This document shows positions 33,900 through 41,994 of a stretch of DNA of 63,151 nucleotides, one piece after another. The notes under the pieces were generated by a model. That model was not told the origin of the DNA. It ran no database searches and saw only the letters and a program-made list of their open reading frames with translations. The position numbers were made by a program, and so were the translations under genes. The stretch's first letter is position 1. Every line of letters starts with the position of its first letter. This DNA is from a bacterium. GTDB taxonomy: Bacteria; Acidobacteriota; Polarisedimenticolia; Polarisedimenticolales; Polarisedimenticolaceae. Where the stretch lies: positions 1-63,151 of the forward strand of contig JAAELQ010000091.1 of assembly GCA_024226515.1 (NCBI GenBank), given 5' to 3'.

Positions 33900-35171
33900 A
33901 TGGCCGGCGAACGAATTCTGATCGTGGACGACGAACCCGGGGTCCGCTCGTCGCTCGAGGCGATTCTGTGCGACGAGGGGTACGACGTGCAGAGCGTCGA
34001 GACCGGCGAGGCGGGTCTCGAGGCGCTGCAGAGAGAGGCCTACGACGCCGTGTTCCTCGACGTGTGGCTGCCCGGAATCGACGGTCTCGAGGCGCTGCAG
34101 CAGCTACGCGACGTGACGCACGACGCGCAGGTCGTGATGATCTCCGGGCACGCGACGATCGAGACGGCGGTGCGCGCCACGAAGCTGGGCGCGTTCGATT
34201 TCGTCGAGAAGCCGCTGTCGCTGGACAAGACGTTGCTCGTTCTGCGCAACGCGTTGCGGCAACGCCGCCTCGAACGGGCGAATCGCCATCTGTTGCAACA
34301 GCTCGCGCGCGACACCGAGATCGTCGGCAACAGCGCCGCAGCGACGCACCTGCGGCGTGACGTCGAGGCGGCGTCCGCGGTTGCGGCGCCGGTGCTGATC
34401 TGCGGCGCGCCGGGCAGCGGACGCGAGACCGTGGCCCGCAGGATCCACGCCGCGGGCCGCCCCGAGGCCCCGTTCGTCGAGGTCCCGTGCGCCGCGCTGG
34501 ACGCGGCGGGGGCCGAGGCCGTGCTGTTCGGCGACTCGGGCGAACCCGGGCGCGTCGATCTGGCTGTGGGCGGCACGCTGTTCCTGGAGGACGTGGATCG
34601 GCTGGCGCGCCCGGTGCAGCCGCGGTTGGCGGCGACCCTGGCGCGACTGCCGGCCGAGCCGGGCCTGCGCGTCCTGTCCTCCGCCGGCTGCGGCGAGACC
34701 CGGCTGGAGGAAGAGCTACAGCAGGCGCTCGACGTGATTCGCGTCCGCGTCCCCGAGTTGCGCGAGCGGCGCGAGGACGTGCCGGCCTTCGCCGAGCGAT
34801 TCATGGGAGAGTTGGCACGTGAGTACGCGCGTATTCCCAAGCGCCTCGCGCCGACGACTCTCGAGGCGCTCAAGACACACGACTGGCCGGGCAACGTGCG
34901 CGAGTTGCGCAACCTGATCGAACGTCTCCTGCTCACCGCGGAGGGTGAGGTCGTGGAGGCCTCCGACCTTCCTCCGGGCCTGGGTGGCGCGCGCGGACCC
35001 GCCGAGGACCTGTACCGCGACTTCGCGTCGCTCGAGGAGGGGATGAAGGCCTTCGAGCGTCACTTCATCCTTCGTGTGCTCAACGACGAGGAGAAGGACG
35101 TCACGGCCGCCGCGCGCAGACTGGGGATCTCGCCGCAGACGCTGCGGCGTCGGATGCGGGGGCTGGGTTAG
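33900..35171 (+). CDS. NtrX-like response regulator with a degenerate sigma-54 AAA+ domain
   Basis: 423 aa. The receiver domain is intact (Asp10, Asp11, phospho-acceptor Asp54 in FLDVWLPG, Lys104). The central AAA+ domain is shortened. Walker A is GAPGSGRET (169-177), the L1 loop that should read GAFTGA is replaced by LFGDSGEPGR (209-218), and Walker B reads FLEDVD rather than FLDEI. DWPGNVRELRNLI and a Fis-type helix-turn-helix (VTAAARRLGISPQTLRRRM) are kept. GAFTGA is needed to contact sigma-54, so this protein should bind DNA but not activate that polymerase. Confidence 0.9.
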   Translation: MAGERILIVDDEPGVRSSLEAILCDEGYDVQSVETGEAGLEALQREAYDAVFLDVWLPGIDGLEALQQLRDVTHDAQVVMISGHATIETAVRATKLGAFDFVEKPLSLDKTLLVLRNALRQRRLERANRHLLQQLARDTEIVGNSAAATHLRRDVEAASAVAAPVLICGAPGSGRETVARRIHAAGRPEAPFVEVPCAALDAAGAEAVLFGDSGEPGRVDLAVGGTLFLEDVDRLARPVQPRLAATLARLPAEPGLRVLSSAGCGETRLEEELQQALDVIRVRVPELRERREDVPAFAERFMGELAREYARIPKRLAPTTLEALKTHDWPGNVRELRNLIERLLLTAEGEVVEASDLPPGLGGARGPAEDLYRDFASLEEGMKAFERHFILRVLNDEEKDVTAAARRLGISPQTLRRRMRGLG

Positions 35172-35172
35172 G

Positions 35173-35199
35173 CGGGGGGGCTTTGGCGGGGATCCCCCC
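35173..35199. terminator. Possible bidirectional terminator between convergent genes
   Basis: A G-rich and C-rich inverted pair (CGGGGGGG and CCCCCCG) spans the 43-base gap between the NtrX-like gene and the anti-sigma gene. It could fold, but no T run follows. It also resembles the G/C-rich outer ends of the dispersed repeats and may be a remnant. Confidence 0.35.
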
Positions 35200-35214
35200 G
35201 GGGCATTCCACGCG

Positions 35215-35790
35215 CTAGCGACAACTCCGAGGCCGACGAACACACCCGGCAACGAGCAACAGCATCACCGCCGCCGCGCCGAGCAGCGCCGTCGCCGCTC
35301 CGCCGACCAGCAGCGGGAGCGCGAGCCCCTGGGGCAGTTCGGGCAGCGAGATCGACGCCGTGGAGGCGACGGTCTCGAGGAGTCCGCGCACCCCGGCGGG
35401 GGCCACGTCGGACACGTGCAGATCGGGGCTCGAGCCGAAGCTCGGCAGCCTTCCGGGAACGGGGATCTCGTGGGCCGATAGCGCGGTCCACGTGCCTACC
35501 AGCCCGGCGAGTGCGGCCAGCTTGAGCCCGCGCCGGCGCTTCGTGGTCGCGGTCTTCGGCTCCGGAACCTCGGCCAGCGAGTCCATCACGGACTGAACGA
35601 AGTCCTCGGATACCGGGAAGTCTTCCATTTCCTGTTCGAGCATCCGCGCCAGCCGCCGCTCCTTGGCCAACAGGATCTTGCACGCGGTGCAGGCCGGGAG
35701 ATGGCGCGCCACCAGCATCGCCTCCTCGGGCGTGGTCTCGCCCTCGACGACGCAGTGCACCAGCGGGCGTACCTGATCGCAGCGGGTCAT
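35215..35790 (-). CDS. Anti-sigma factor with a zinc-binding (ZAS-type) domain
   Basis: 191 aa. The N-terminal domain has the HxxxCxxC zinc motif (His30, Cys34, Cys37 in RHLPACTACK), typical of anti-sigma factors that hold ECF sigma factors. One central and one C-terminal hydrophobic segment (LLVGGAATALLGAAAVMLLLV) suggest membrane anchoring. The ATG overlaps the stop of the sigma gene (ATGA), the usual arrangement for a cognate pair. Confidence 0.85.
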   Translation of the reverse strand: MTRCDQVRPLVHCVVEGETTPEEAMLVARHLPACTACKILLAKERRLARMLEQEMEDFPVSEDFVQSVMDSLAEVPEPKTATTKRRRGLKLAALAGLVGTWTALSAHEIPVPGRLPSFGSSPDLHVSDVAPAGVRGLLETVASTASISLPELPQGLALPLLVGGAATALLGAAAVMLLLVAGCVRRPRSCR

Positions 35791-36428
35791 TCCTTTACCT
35801 CCGCCTCGAGGACGTCACCCAACTGCTGTCGCAGCATCTCGCGGGCGCGGAAGATGCGGTTCTTCACGGTGCCCAGCGGCAGGCGGGCGATCCGGGCGAT
35901 CTCGTCGTAACGGCAGTGCTGGCGGTGACGTAGGAGGATCAACTGGCGGTACTCCGGCGGCAGGCTCGCGACCGCCTCCTCCAGACGGTGCTGGATCTCG
36001 CGCATGCGCAGCACCTCGTCCGGGGTCGGTCCGGGCCCGGCCAGCGTGCGCTCAGGCTCGCTCGCGCCGTCGTCCCGAGGGTCGGGGTTCAGCGAGCACG
36101 TGTTGGGCTTCTTCTTGCGCAGGTGATCGATCGCGCAGTTCGAGGCGATGCGATACAGCCACGTCGTGAAGCGATACTTCGGATCGAACGACGGCAACGA
36201 CAGGTAGACCTTGAGGAAGACGTCCTGCGCCAAGTCGAGGGCGCCGTCGCGCCGGCCGGTGTGCCGTGTGATGTGGTTGACCAGCGCGCGCTGGTGTCGA
36301 CGCACCAAGGTCTCGAATGCGGCGCGGTCGCCGTCGATCGTGGCGCGGACCAGTTGCTCGTCCGACTCGACAGAGGTCTTGGCCTTGCCGGCGCGAAGTG
36401 TCTGCGGCTGCACTTGTGGGTTCTTCAA
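35787..36428 (-). CDS. ECF-type RNA polymerase sigma factor
   Basis: About 213 aa. Region 2 carries LDLAQDVFLKVYLSLPSFDPKYRF and TTWLYRIASNCAIDHLRKKK. Region 4 carries LPPEYRQLILLRHRQHCRYDEIARI and LPLGTVKNRIFRAREMLRQQL. The layout is that of a group IV (ECF) sigma factor, RpoE-like. The start is uncertain: TTG 36428 has GGGGG upstream, GTG 36413 lacks a clear site. The longer antisense reading upstream is not coding. Co-transcribed with the anti-sigma gene; divergent from the GGDEF genes across a 171-base gap with no other feature seen. Confidence 0.88.
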   Translation of the reverse strand: MKNPQVQPQTLRAGKAKTSVESDEQLVRATIDGDRAAFETLVRRHQRALVNHITRHTGRRDGALDLAQDVFLKVYLSLPSFDPKYRFTTWLYRIASNCAIDHLRKKKPNTCSLNPDPRDDGASEPERTLAGPGPTPDEVLRMREIQHRLEEAVASLPPEYRQLILLRHRQHCRYDEIARIARLPLGTVKNRIFRAREMLRQQLGDVLEAEVKE

Positions 36429-36599
36429 TATGTTGCCCCCACAGTAGATACGGTCGAGGACGAAATGGGTTTCATCCCCCGAATTCCAGGCTACCATGGG
36501 CCCGGGGCCCGGACCGGTCGGGACGCGAGCCGTCGCCGATGGTACGATGCCGCGGGCAAGCATAACCCCCAGTAATTGAGTTGTTTGGGGGGTTCGGGG

Positions 36600-37790
36600 G
36601 TGGCGGTGGAGGTCCAGCAGCTCAATGCGCGAACGCGGCAACGCCTGATCCAGCTGCTGTCCCAAGACCGCCTCGAGAGCCGGCGCCTCATGGCGCGGCT
36701 GCGCGAGCTGAGGGCGCTCGAGGGCATCTCGTCGTTCTCCGCCGCCCTGCACATCCTGGCCCACATCGAGGCGACCGAGGACGAGGCCGAGACGCTGATG
36801 CGCGATTTGCTCGAGCATCGGCGCCTCGTACAAGAGCGGCTCGGTCGCGACCCCGGTCTGCGCGTCGCGGCGATCGACTTCCTGTCGAACATCCGGCATC
36901 TGCTCGAGAATCCGACGATCGTCGAGCAGACCCAGCTCGAACGGACGCAGCGCTCCGCGATCACGGATCCGTTGACCGACCTCTACAATCGCCGCTTCTT
37001 CCAGAGTTCGCTGGAGATCGAGCTGCAGCGCAGTCAGCGCTACACGTTGCGCATGGCGGTGTTGATGTTCGACCTGGACAACTTCAAGGCGGTCAACGAT
37101 CTGTACGGCCACCCGTTCGGCGATCTCGTGCTGAAGCGAACCGGCCGCGTCTTGCGCCGAGCGGTGCGTGAGGCGGACCTGGCGTGCCGCTTCGGCGGGG
37201 AGGAATTCTCCGTCGTGTTACCCGAGACCGATCGACTCGGAGCGTTTGCCGTGGGCGAGCGGGTTCGACGCCAGCTGGCCGAGAATTTCGCCACGACGCC
37301 GATCGAGGGACGGATCGTCGCCATGACGATTTCGGGCGGTGTCGCGGCGTATCCGGACGATGCACAGGACCCGCAGCGCTTGGTCGCCCTCGCGGACAGC
37401 GCGCTGTACCACTCGAAGGCGGCGGGACGCAATCGTGTAACGCCGTACCACGCAGAGCAACGCCGCTCGGTCCGTTATCCGGTGCTGCGCTCCTCGTCGG
37501 CGGAGCTTGCCGTGTCCGGTGAGCGGCCGGTGCGTGCCCGGCCGCTCAACCTCAGCCGCGGGGGCGCGCTGCTGTCGGTGGCCCGCGACGTCGACGCCGC
37601 GGAGATCGTCGAGTTGACGATCGGGGCCAGCCGCGATCGTTGCACGGTTCGCGGACGCGTCGTGCGCATCAACGACGGCAAGCCGGCGGGACGCAAGCTG
37701 ATCGCGGTGGCCTTCGATCGACCGCTGGCCGACGAGCAGCTGCGGCCCCACATACGAAGGACACAGGCGCTTCCCGGAGGACGTCCGTGA
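36600..37790 (+). CDS. Diguanylate cyclase with C-terminal PilZ domain
   Basis: 396 aa. N-terminal helical domain (about 1-110). The GGDEF domain has DLDNFKAVNDLYGHPFGD and an active-site GGEEF (199-203). An inhibitory site READ (190-193) lies five residues before it, so product feedback is expected. The C-terminal PilZ-like domain starts RPLNLSRGGALLSV. It should both make and bind c-di-GMP. GTG 36600 follows a GGGGGG run eight bases upstream; TTG 36576 is less likely. Overlaps its degenerate paralogue. Confidence 0.9.
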   Translation: MAVEVQQLNARTRQRLIQLLSQDRLESRRLMARLRELRALEGISSFSAALHILAHIEATEDEAETLMRDLLEHRRLVQERLGRDPGLRVAAIDFLSNIRHLLENPTIVEQTQLERTQRSAITDPLTDLYNRRFFQSSLEIELQRSQRYTLRMAVLMFDLDNFKAVNDLYGHPFGDLVLKRTGRVLRRAVREADLACRFGGEEFSVVLPETDRLGAFAVGERVRRQLAENFATTPIEGRIVAMTISGGVAAYPDDAQDPQRLVALADSALYHSKAAGRNRVTPYHAEQRRSVRYPVLRSSSAELAVSGERPVRARPLNLSRGGALLSVARDVDAAEIVELTIGASRDRCTVRGRVVRINDGKPAGRKLIAVAFDRPLADEQLRPHIRRTQALPGGRP

Positions 37791-39049
37791 TCGATCCGGA
37801 AGACGCCAAGGGGCTGCGCGACGACCTGCTCGCGGTGCTGTCCGAGGACGCGCACAACACACAGCGGCTGCTGGCGCGGATGGACGCGATCACGCGCGAG
37901 TCCGGCGTCGGCGCGCACGCGGCGCTGCTGCTGATCCTGACCCACCTGGCCTTCGAAGAACACGAGGCGCGCCGTCACTGGGAGGCCGTGCTGGCCCACC
38001 GCGACGAGCTGTCCAAGCGCGTCGGGCGCGATATCGGCGTGCGCGTGGCCGTGCTGGATTACTTCATGAACATCAACCGCCAGCTCGTTCAGCCGGCGTT
38101 GATCGACATCGAGATGCTCGAGTCCACGGCACGCGACGCGACGCGCGACAAGCTCACCGGCCTGATCAACGACGTCGTGTTCCACTCGTCGCTACAACAC
38201 GAGCTGCGGCGCGCGAGGCGCTACTCGCAGAAGACCGCCCTCGTGCTGCTCGACATCGACGACTTCGAGAAGGTCAACGAACAGGTCGGCGTCCTGGTCG
38301 GCGATCGGTTGCTGAAGGAAGCGTCGATCCTGTGTTCCAACAACATCCGCGATATCGACATCGCCGCGCGTCCCGGCTCGGACGAGTTTGCGCTACTGCT
38401 GCCGGAGACCGACCGCAACGGCGCGATCCTGGTTGCCGAGCGCGTGCGACGCGAGTTCGAGAGTTTCTTCGCCGGGCGCGAGAGCGCGGGCCGGACGATC
38501 GAGCTCACCGTCTCCATCGGCGTTGCGTGCTATCCCGAGGACGCGTCGACCCCCGAGCGACTGCTCGAGGGGGCAGCGCAGGCGCTGTACCAGGCCAAGG
38601 CGTCCGGTCGCAATTGCGTGCAGATGTTCCATCCCGAACGCCGGCGCTTTCTGCGTTTCGAGCTCGAGCCGGGACTGTTCGAGGTCGAGGTCGTCGAGGG
38701 AATGGAGACAACGTCCGCCAGCCCACGTAATCTGAGCCGCAACGGAATCCTCTTCGCCAGTCCCGAGGCGCTGCAGCTCGGAGAGAAGATCGAGATTCGC
38801 CTGGCCCGCGCCGCGGTGGGCGACGCCGACGCTCGCTCGCTGCGCGTACGAGGGCAGGTGGTGCGCGTCGAGGAGTTGCCGCGACCGCTGGCGGTCGGCG
38901 CCGAATCGGATCCGATCGGCGCAGGGGCGCTGGCCGAGGATCGGTTCGAGATCGGCATGGCGTTCGACCTCGACTGGACCGGCGGGACCGACGACCTGCT
39001 CGACTTCCTGGAGAAGGCCAGGAGCCGAGCGGTCGGTCCTGCGCCGTGA
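37787..39049 (+). CDS. Degenerate GGDEF (GSDEF) protein with PilZ domain
   Basis: 420 aa paralogue of the preceding protein with the same three-part layout. The active-site loop reads GSDEF (197-201), and the usual NDxxGHxxGD has become NEQVGVLVGD. Cyclase activity is therefore doubtful and a receptor or regulatory role is likelier. No RxxD site precedes the loop. The C-terminal PilZ-like part starts ASPRNLSRNGILFAS. GTG start with GGAGG upstream overlaps the previous stop; its own stop overlaps tsaB. Confidence 0.85.
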   Translation: MIDPEDAKGLRDDLLAVLSEDAHNTQRLLARMDAITRESGVGAHAALLLILTHLAFEEHEARRHWEAVLAHRDELSKRVGRDIGVRVAVLDYFMNINRQLVQPALIDIEMLESTARDATRDKLTGLINDVVFHSSLQHELRRARRYSQKTALVLLDIDDFEKVNEQVGVLVGDRLLKEASILCSNNIRDIDIAARPGSDEFALLLPETDRNGAILVAERVRREFESFFAGRESAGRTIELTVSIGVACYPEDASTPERLLEGAAQALYQAKASGRNCVQMFHPERRRFLRFELEPGLFEVEVVEGMETTSASPRNLSRNGILFASPEALQLGEKIEIRLARAAVGDADARSLRVRGQVVRVEELPRPLAVGAESDPIGAGALAEDRFEIGMAFDLDWTGGTDDLLDFLEKARSRAVGPAP

Positions 39050-39750
39050 TTCGCGTCGCCGCGGTCGATACGTCGACCTGGTGGGCGGGGTGCGCCCTCG
39101 TCGAGCGCGAGTCCCCCGACTCCGACCCGCAGACGGTGGCCGAGGTCGGTTTCCTCGTCCGCGACTCCCATTCCCGGCACGTGCTCGACGCGCTCGACGG
39201 TTTACTCGCGCGCTGCGACTGGAGTCGGACCTCGATGGATGCGTTCGTCGCGGTGCGCGGCCCCGGGGCGTTCACGGGGATCCGCGTCGGGCTGGGTACG
39301 GTCCGTGGGCTGTGCCTCGCGACCGAGCGCCCCGGCGTGGGCGTGCTCTCGCTCGACGCCCTGGCCGAGGCGCACGGGGCCGACGCGCGCGAGGTTCTCG
39401 CGATCGTCGATGCCGGCCGGGACGACGTGTACGGCTGCCGCTACGCGGCGTCCGCGTCCCCCGCAACGCCGGTCGGCGAGCCGTGGCTGGATTCGATCGA
39501 GTCCGAGGCCCGCTTCGCGACGCCCGACGCGCGCATCGTCTACCCGCCCGGAAGCGAACGCGCCGCGGCACGCGTCGCGCGACTCTGGCCCGGCATCGAG
39601 CGGGCGCCTGCGGCGCAGCGGGCGACCGCCTCCGCGGCGGCGCGACTGGCCCTTCTTCGCGGTCTCGAAGAGACGGGCGACGAGGGCTCCCTGACACCGA
39701 CGTACCTGAGGCTTCCGGATGCCGAACTCAAGGCGAAGCGGCGCGGCTGA
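39046..39750 (+). CDS. tsaB: tRNA threonylcarbamoyladenosine synthesis protein TsaB
   Basis: 234 aa ASKHA-fold protein that partners TsaD and TsaE in making t6A37 in ANN-decoding tRNAs. VAAVDTSTWWAGCALV, SRHVLDALDGLLARC, VRGPGAFTGIRVGLGTVRGLC and LDALAEAH match the family. GTG start overlaps the GGDEF gene. TsaB itself lacks the TsaD zinc site. tsaD and tsaE are not in this window. Confidence 0.93.
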   Translation: MIRVAAVDTSTWWAGCALVERESPDSDPQTVAEVGFLVRDSHSRHVLDALDGLLARCDWSRTSMDAFVAVRGPGAFTGIRVGLGTVRGLCLATERPGVGVLSLDALAEAHGADAREVLAIVDAGRDDVYGCRYAASASPATPVGEPWLDSIESEARFATPDARIVYPPGSERAAARVARLWPGIERAPAAQRATASAAARLALLRGLEETGDEGSLTPTYLRLPDAELKAKRRG

Positions 39751-39754
39751 CTCC

Positions 39755-40210
39755 GTGCCGCCGGTTCCCGGCGTCACGCTCGACGCGATGCGCGAATCGG
39801 ATGTCGAGCACGTCGCGCGCATCGAGGCGGTGTCGTTCGCCTCGGCCTGGCAGCCCGAGCACTTCCTGCACGAGATCCTCGAGAACCGCTTCGCCGTGAA
39901 TCGCGTGCTGCGGCGGGGGAGGTCGATCCTCGGCTATTCCTCGGTCTGGCATCTCGACGACGAACTGAAGATCAACAACTTCGCGATCGCCGCCGAGCAG
40001 CGTCGGCGGGGGCTCGGGCGCTGGATGTTGCGCCACATCCTGACCGCTGCCCGCGAGGCCGGCTGCGTGCACGCGACGCTGGAGGTGCGTGACTCCAACG
40101 CTGCCGCGCGAGGGCTCTACCGGGCCCACGGCTTCGTCGAGTCGGGTCGCCGCCGCGGCTACTACCAACGGGAGGGGGAGGACGCGATTCTGATGGCCGC
40201 CGAACTGTGA
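39755..40210 (+). CDS. rimI: Ribosomal protein S18 alanine N-acetyltransferase-like (RimI)
   Basis: GNAT acetyltransferase of 151 aa. The core reads LDAMRESDVEHVARIEAVSF, then INNFAIAAEQRRRGLGRWML (acetyl-CoA loop RRRGLG) and LEVRDSNAAARGLYRAHGF. RimI next to TsaB is a common bacterial pairing. GTG 39755 gives a normal N terminus; ATG 39719, inside tsaB, would add 12 residues and has GAGG upstream, so it is not excluded. Substrate assumed from family and context. Confidence 0.88.
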   Translation: MPPVPGVTLDAMRESDVEHVARIEAVSFASAWQPEHFLHEILENRFAVNRVLRRGRSILGYSSVWHLDDELKINNFAIAAEQRRRGLGRWMLRHILTAAREAGCVHATLEVRDSNAAARGLYRAHGFVESGRRRGYYQREGEDAILMAAEL

Positions 40211-40218
40211 CCGTGGCG

Positions 40219-40248
40219 TTGCCAACCCGCCGCGGCGGGAGGTATAGT
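40219..40248 (+). promoter_or_regulatory. Promoter of the DUF465-psd-pssA operon
   Basis: TTGCCA (40219-40224) and TATAGT (40243-40248) are 18 bases apart. The spacer contains the palindrome CCCGCCGCGGCGGG. Transcription would start near 40255, 31 bases before the GTG at 40286, which has GGAGG at 40271-40275. Confidence 0.55.
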
Positions 40249-40285
40249 TGCCTCACGTTCTCGATCTGATGGAGGAACCTCGATC

Positions 40286-40507
40286 GTGATCACCGACTCC
40301 ACCGATTCGCGACGACAGCAGGCCGAGCAGGATCCCGAGTTCAAGCGACTGGCGGAAAAGCACCGCGAGTACGACGACCGCTTGCAGGAGCTTCAGAGCC
40401 GCAAGTTTCTCACCGCCGACGAGCAACTGGAAGAGGCCAAGTTGAAGAAGCTCAAGCTCGCGTTGAAAGACCAGATGGAACTGCGATTGCGGCGCGACGC
40501 GAAGTAA
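40286..40507 (+). CDS. DUF465/YdcH-like small helical protein
   Basis: 73 aa, charged, two helices. The DUF465 pattern is seen in [18 protein letters not shown] and [22 protein letters not shown]. Function unknown; widespread small proteins of this kind may bind other proteins. GTG start with GGAGG upstream. Ten bases before psd, under the promoter at 40219. Confidence 0.85.
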   Translation: MITDSTDSRRQQAEQDPEFKRLAEKHREYDDRLQELQSRKFLTADEQLEEAKLKKLKLALKDQMELRLRRDAK

Positions 40508-40516
40508 CCTCCCAAG

Positions 40517-41179
40517 ATGAAATTCGATCGTGAGGTCTGGCCCATCGCCGGTGTGCTCGCGCTGCTGGCGATTGCCGCGGGCGCGCTGCTGCATCCCGTG
40601 GTGGTGTCGTTGCCCGCAGGACTGATGTTGTTCACGTTCTGGTTCATGCGTGACCCGACGCGCTCTCCGCCGGACGAGCCGGGTGTGCTGATCTCGCCGG
40701 CCGACGGCAAGATCCTCAAGACCGGTCTGGACAAGATCTCGGTCTTCATGAACGTGTTCAACGTGCACGTGTGCCGCACGCCCCTGGCGGGGGTTGTGCG
40801 CTCGGTGCAGCACACTCCCGGACGGTTCCTTGCGGCCTGGCGCGACGACGCGTCCGAGCACAACGAACGGACGCGGATCGAGATCGTCCCCGAGGCGGGC
40901 GAGCCACTGATCTTCACCCTCGTCGCCGGTCTCGTGGCGCGCCGCATCGTCTGCAGGGTGCGGCCGGGCGACGAGCTCGTGGCCGGCCAGCGAGTCGGGC
41001 TGATCCGCTTCGGTTCGCGCGTCGACGTTCGGCTGCCGCCGGGCGGAGAAGTGGCGGTTCGGCCGAACCAGCGAGTCTTCGCGGGCCGCACGATTCTGGC
41101 GCGGTTGTCCGAGGCCGAGCGCGCGGCGCCCGCCGAGGACCCCGGCGGGACTACTGCGCAGGGCGGATTCCGACTATAG
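40517..41179 (+). CDS. psd: Phosphatidylserine decarboxylase proenzyme
   Basis: Makes phosphatidylethanolamine from phosphatidylserine at the membrane. 220 aa, the short PSD-A type. N-terminal membrane segment (about 10-45), ISPADGKI, FMNVFNVHVCRTPLAG and the self-cleavage site Gly166-Ser167 (RFGSRVDV), where Ser167 becomes the pyruvoyl group. pssA, which supplies its substrate, follows 44 bases on. Confidence 0.95.
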   Translation: MKFDREVWPIAGVLALLAIAAGALLHPVVVSLPAGLMLFTFWFMRDPTRSPPDEPGVLISPADGKILKTGLDKISVFMNVFNVHVCRTPLAGVVRSVQHTPGRFLAAWRDDASEHNERTRIEIVPEAGEPLIFTLVAGLVARRIVCRVRPGDELVAGQRVGLIRFGSRVDVRLPPGGEVAVRPNQRVFAGRTILARLSEAERAAPAEDPGGTTAQGGFRL

Positions 41180-41223
41180 TAATTTCGAGCCTTGCGCCTC
41201 TTGCGCGGGCTCGGAAGAGGGCT

Positions 41224-41994
41224 ATGTCCAGAACTCCACGATTGCGTCGCGGCATCTACCTGCTGCCCACCAGCTTCACGGTCGCGAACATGTTCTGCGG
41301 CTACTGGAGCCTCGTCCTCGCCTCCACGGGTGCGACCGAGCGCGCCGCGGTGCTGATCATCGTGGCCATCTTCCTGGACGGACTCGACGGGCGTATCGCG
41401 CGATTGACGCGGACCAGCTCGGCGTTCGGCGTGCAGTTCGACTCGATGGCCGACATCGTGTCGTTCGGTGTGGCGCCGGCATTGCTGGCCTACTACTGGG
41501 TGCTGCGCCCGCTGGGCCGCCTGGGCTGGCTGATCGGCTTCCTGTTCGTGGTCTGCGGGGCCATGCGGCTGGCGCGCTTCAACATCCGCACGGACACCGC
41601 CGAACGCAGGCACTTCTCGGGCCTGCCGTCGCCGATGGCGGCCGCGGTGCTCGCCTGCGTCGTCTTCGCGTTCCCCGACGCGCCGCTCGAGGGCTGGTTC
41701 CCGACGGTTGCCGCGGTGTCGATCAGTGCGCTGGGGCTGTTGATGATCAGCCGCTTCCGCTACCGCTCGTTCAAGGAAATCGATCTCGGGCATCAGCACT
41801 CGTACACCTACGTGCTGCCGCTGGCCGCGATCATCGTCGCCGTCGCGATGCGGCCGAAATGGACGCTGCTCGTCATCGCGGCGGCCTACCTGCTGTCGTC
41901 TCCTTTCGCGGCACTGTGGAATCTCGTCCGTCGCGCGTCGGGCCACGCCGCGCCCATCGAGTCCGAGGTCGGAAATGAGCCTGCGATCCGTTAA
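41224..41994 (+). CDS. pssA: CDP-diacylglycerol-serine O-phosphatidyltransferase
   Basis: Membrane enzyme (256 aa, about six to eight segments) that makes phosphatidylserine from CDP-diacylglycerol and serine. The CDP-alcohol phosphatidyltransferase signature runs from DGLDGRIAR (52-60) to FDSMAD (72-77), with all Asp residues. The ATG at 41224 lies after a short hairpin-prone spacer. Overlaps the next gene by 20 bases. Confidence 0.94.
   Translation: MSRTPRLRRGIYLLPTSFTVANMFCGYWSLVLASTGATERAAVLIIVAIFLDGLDGRIARLTRTSSAFGVQFDSMADIVSFGVAPALLAYYWVLRPLGRLGWLIGFLFVVCGAMRLARFNIRTDTAERRHFSGLPSPMAAAVLACVVFAFPDAPLEGWFPTVAAVSISALGLLMISRFRYRSFKEIDLGHQHSYTYVLPLAAIIVAVAMRPKWTLLVIAAAYLLSSPFAALWNLVRRASGHAAPIESEVGNEPAIR

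Noticed and set aside
33900..35171. Normal sigma-54 activator
   Set aside because: The GAFTGA loop is missing and Walker motifs are altered, so the standard activity should not be assigned.
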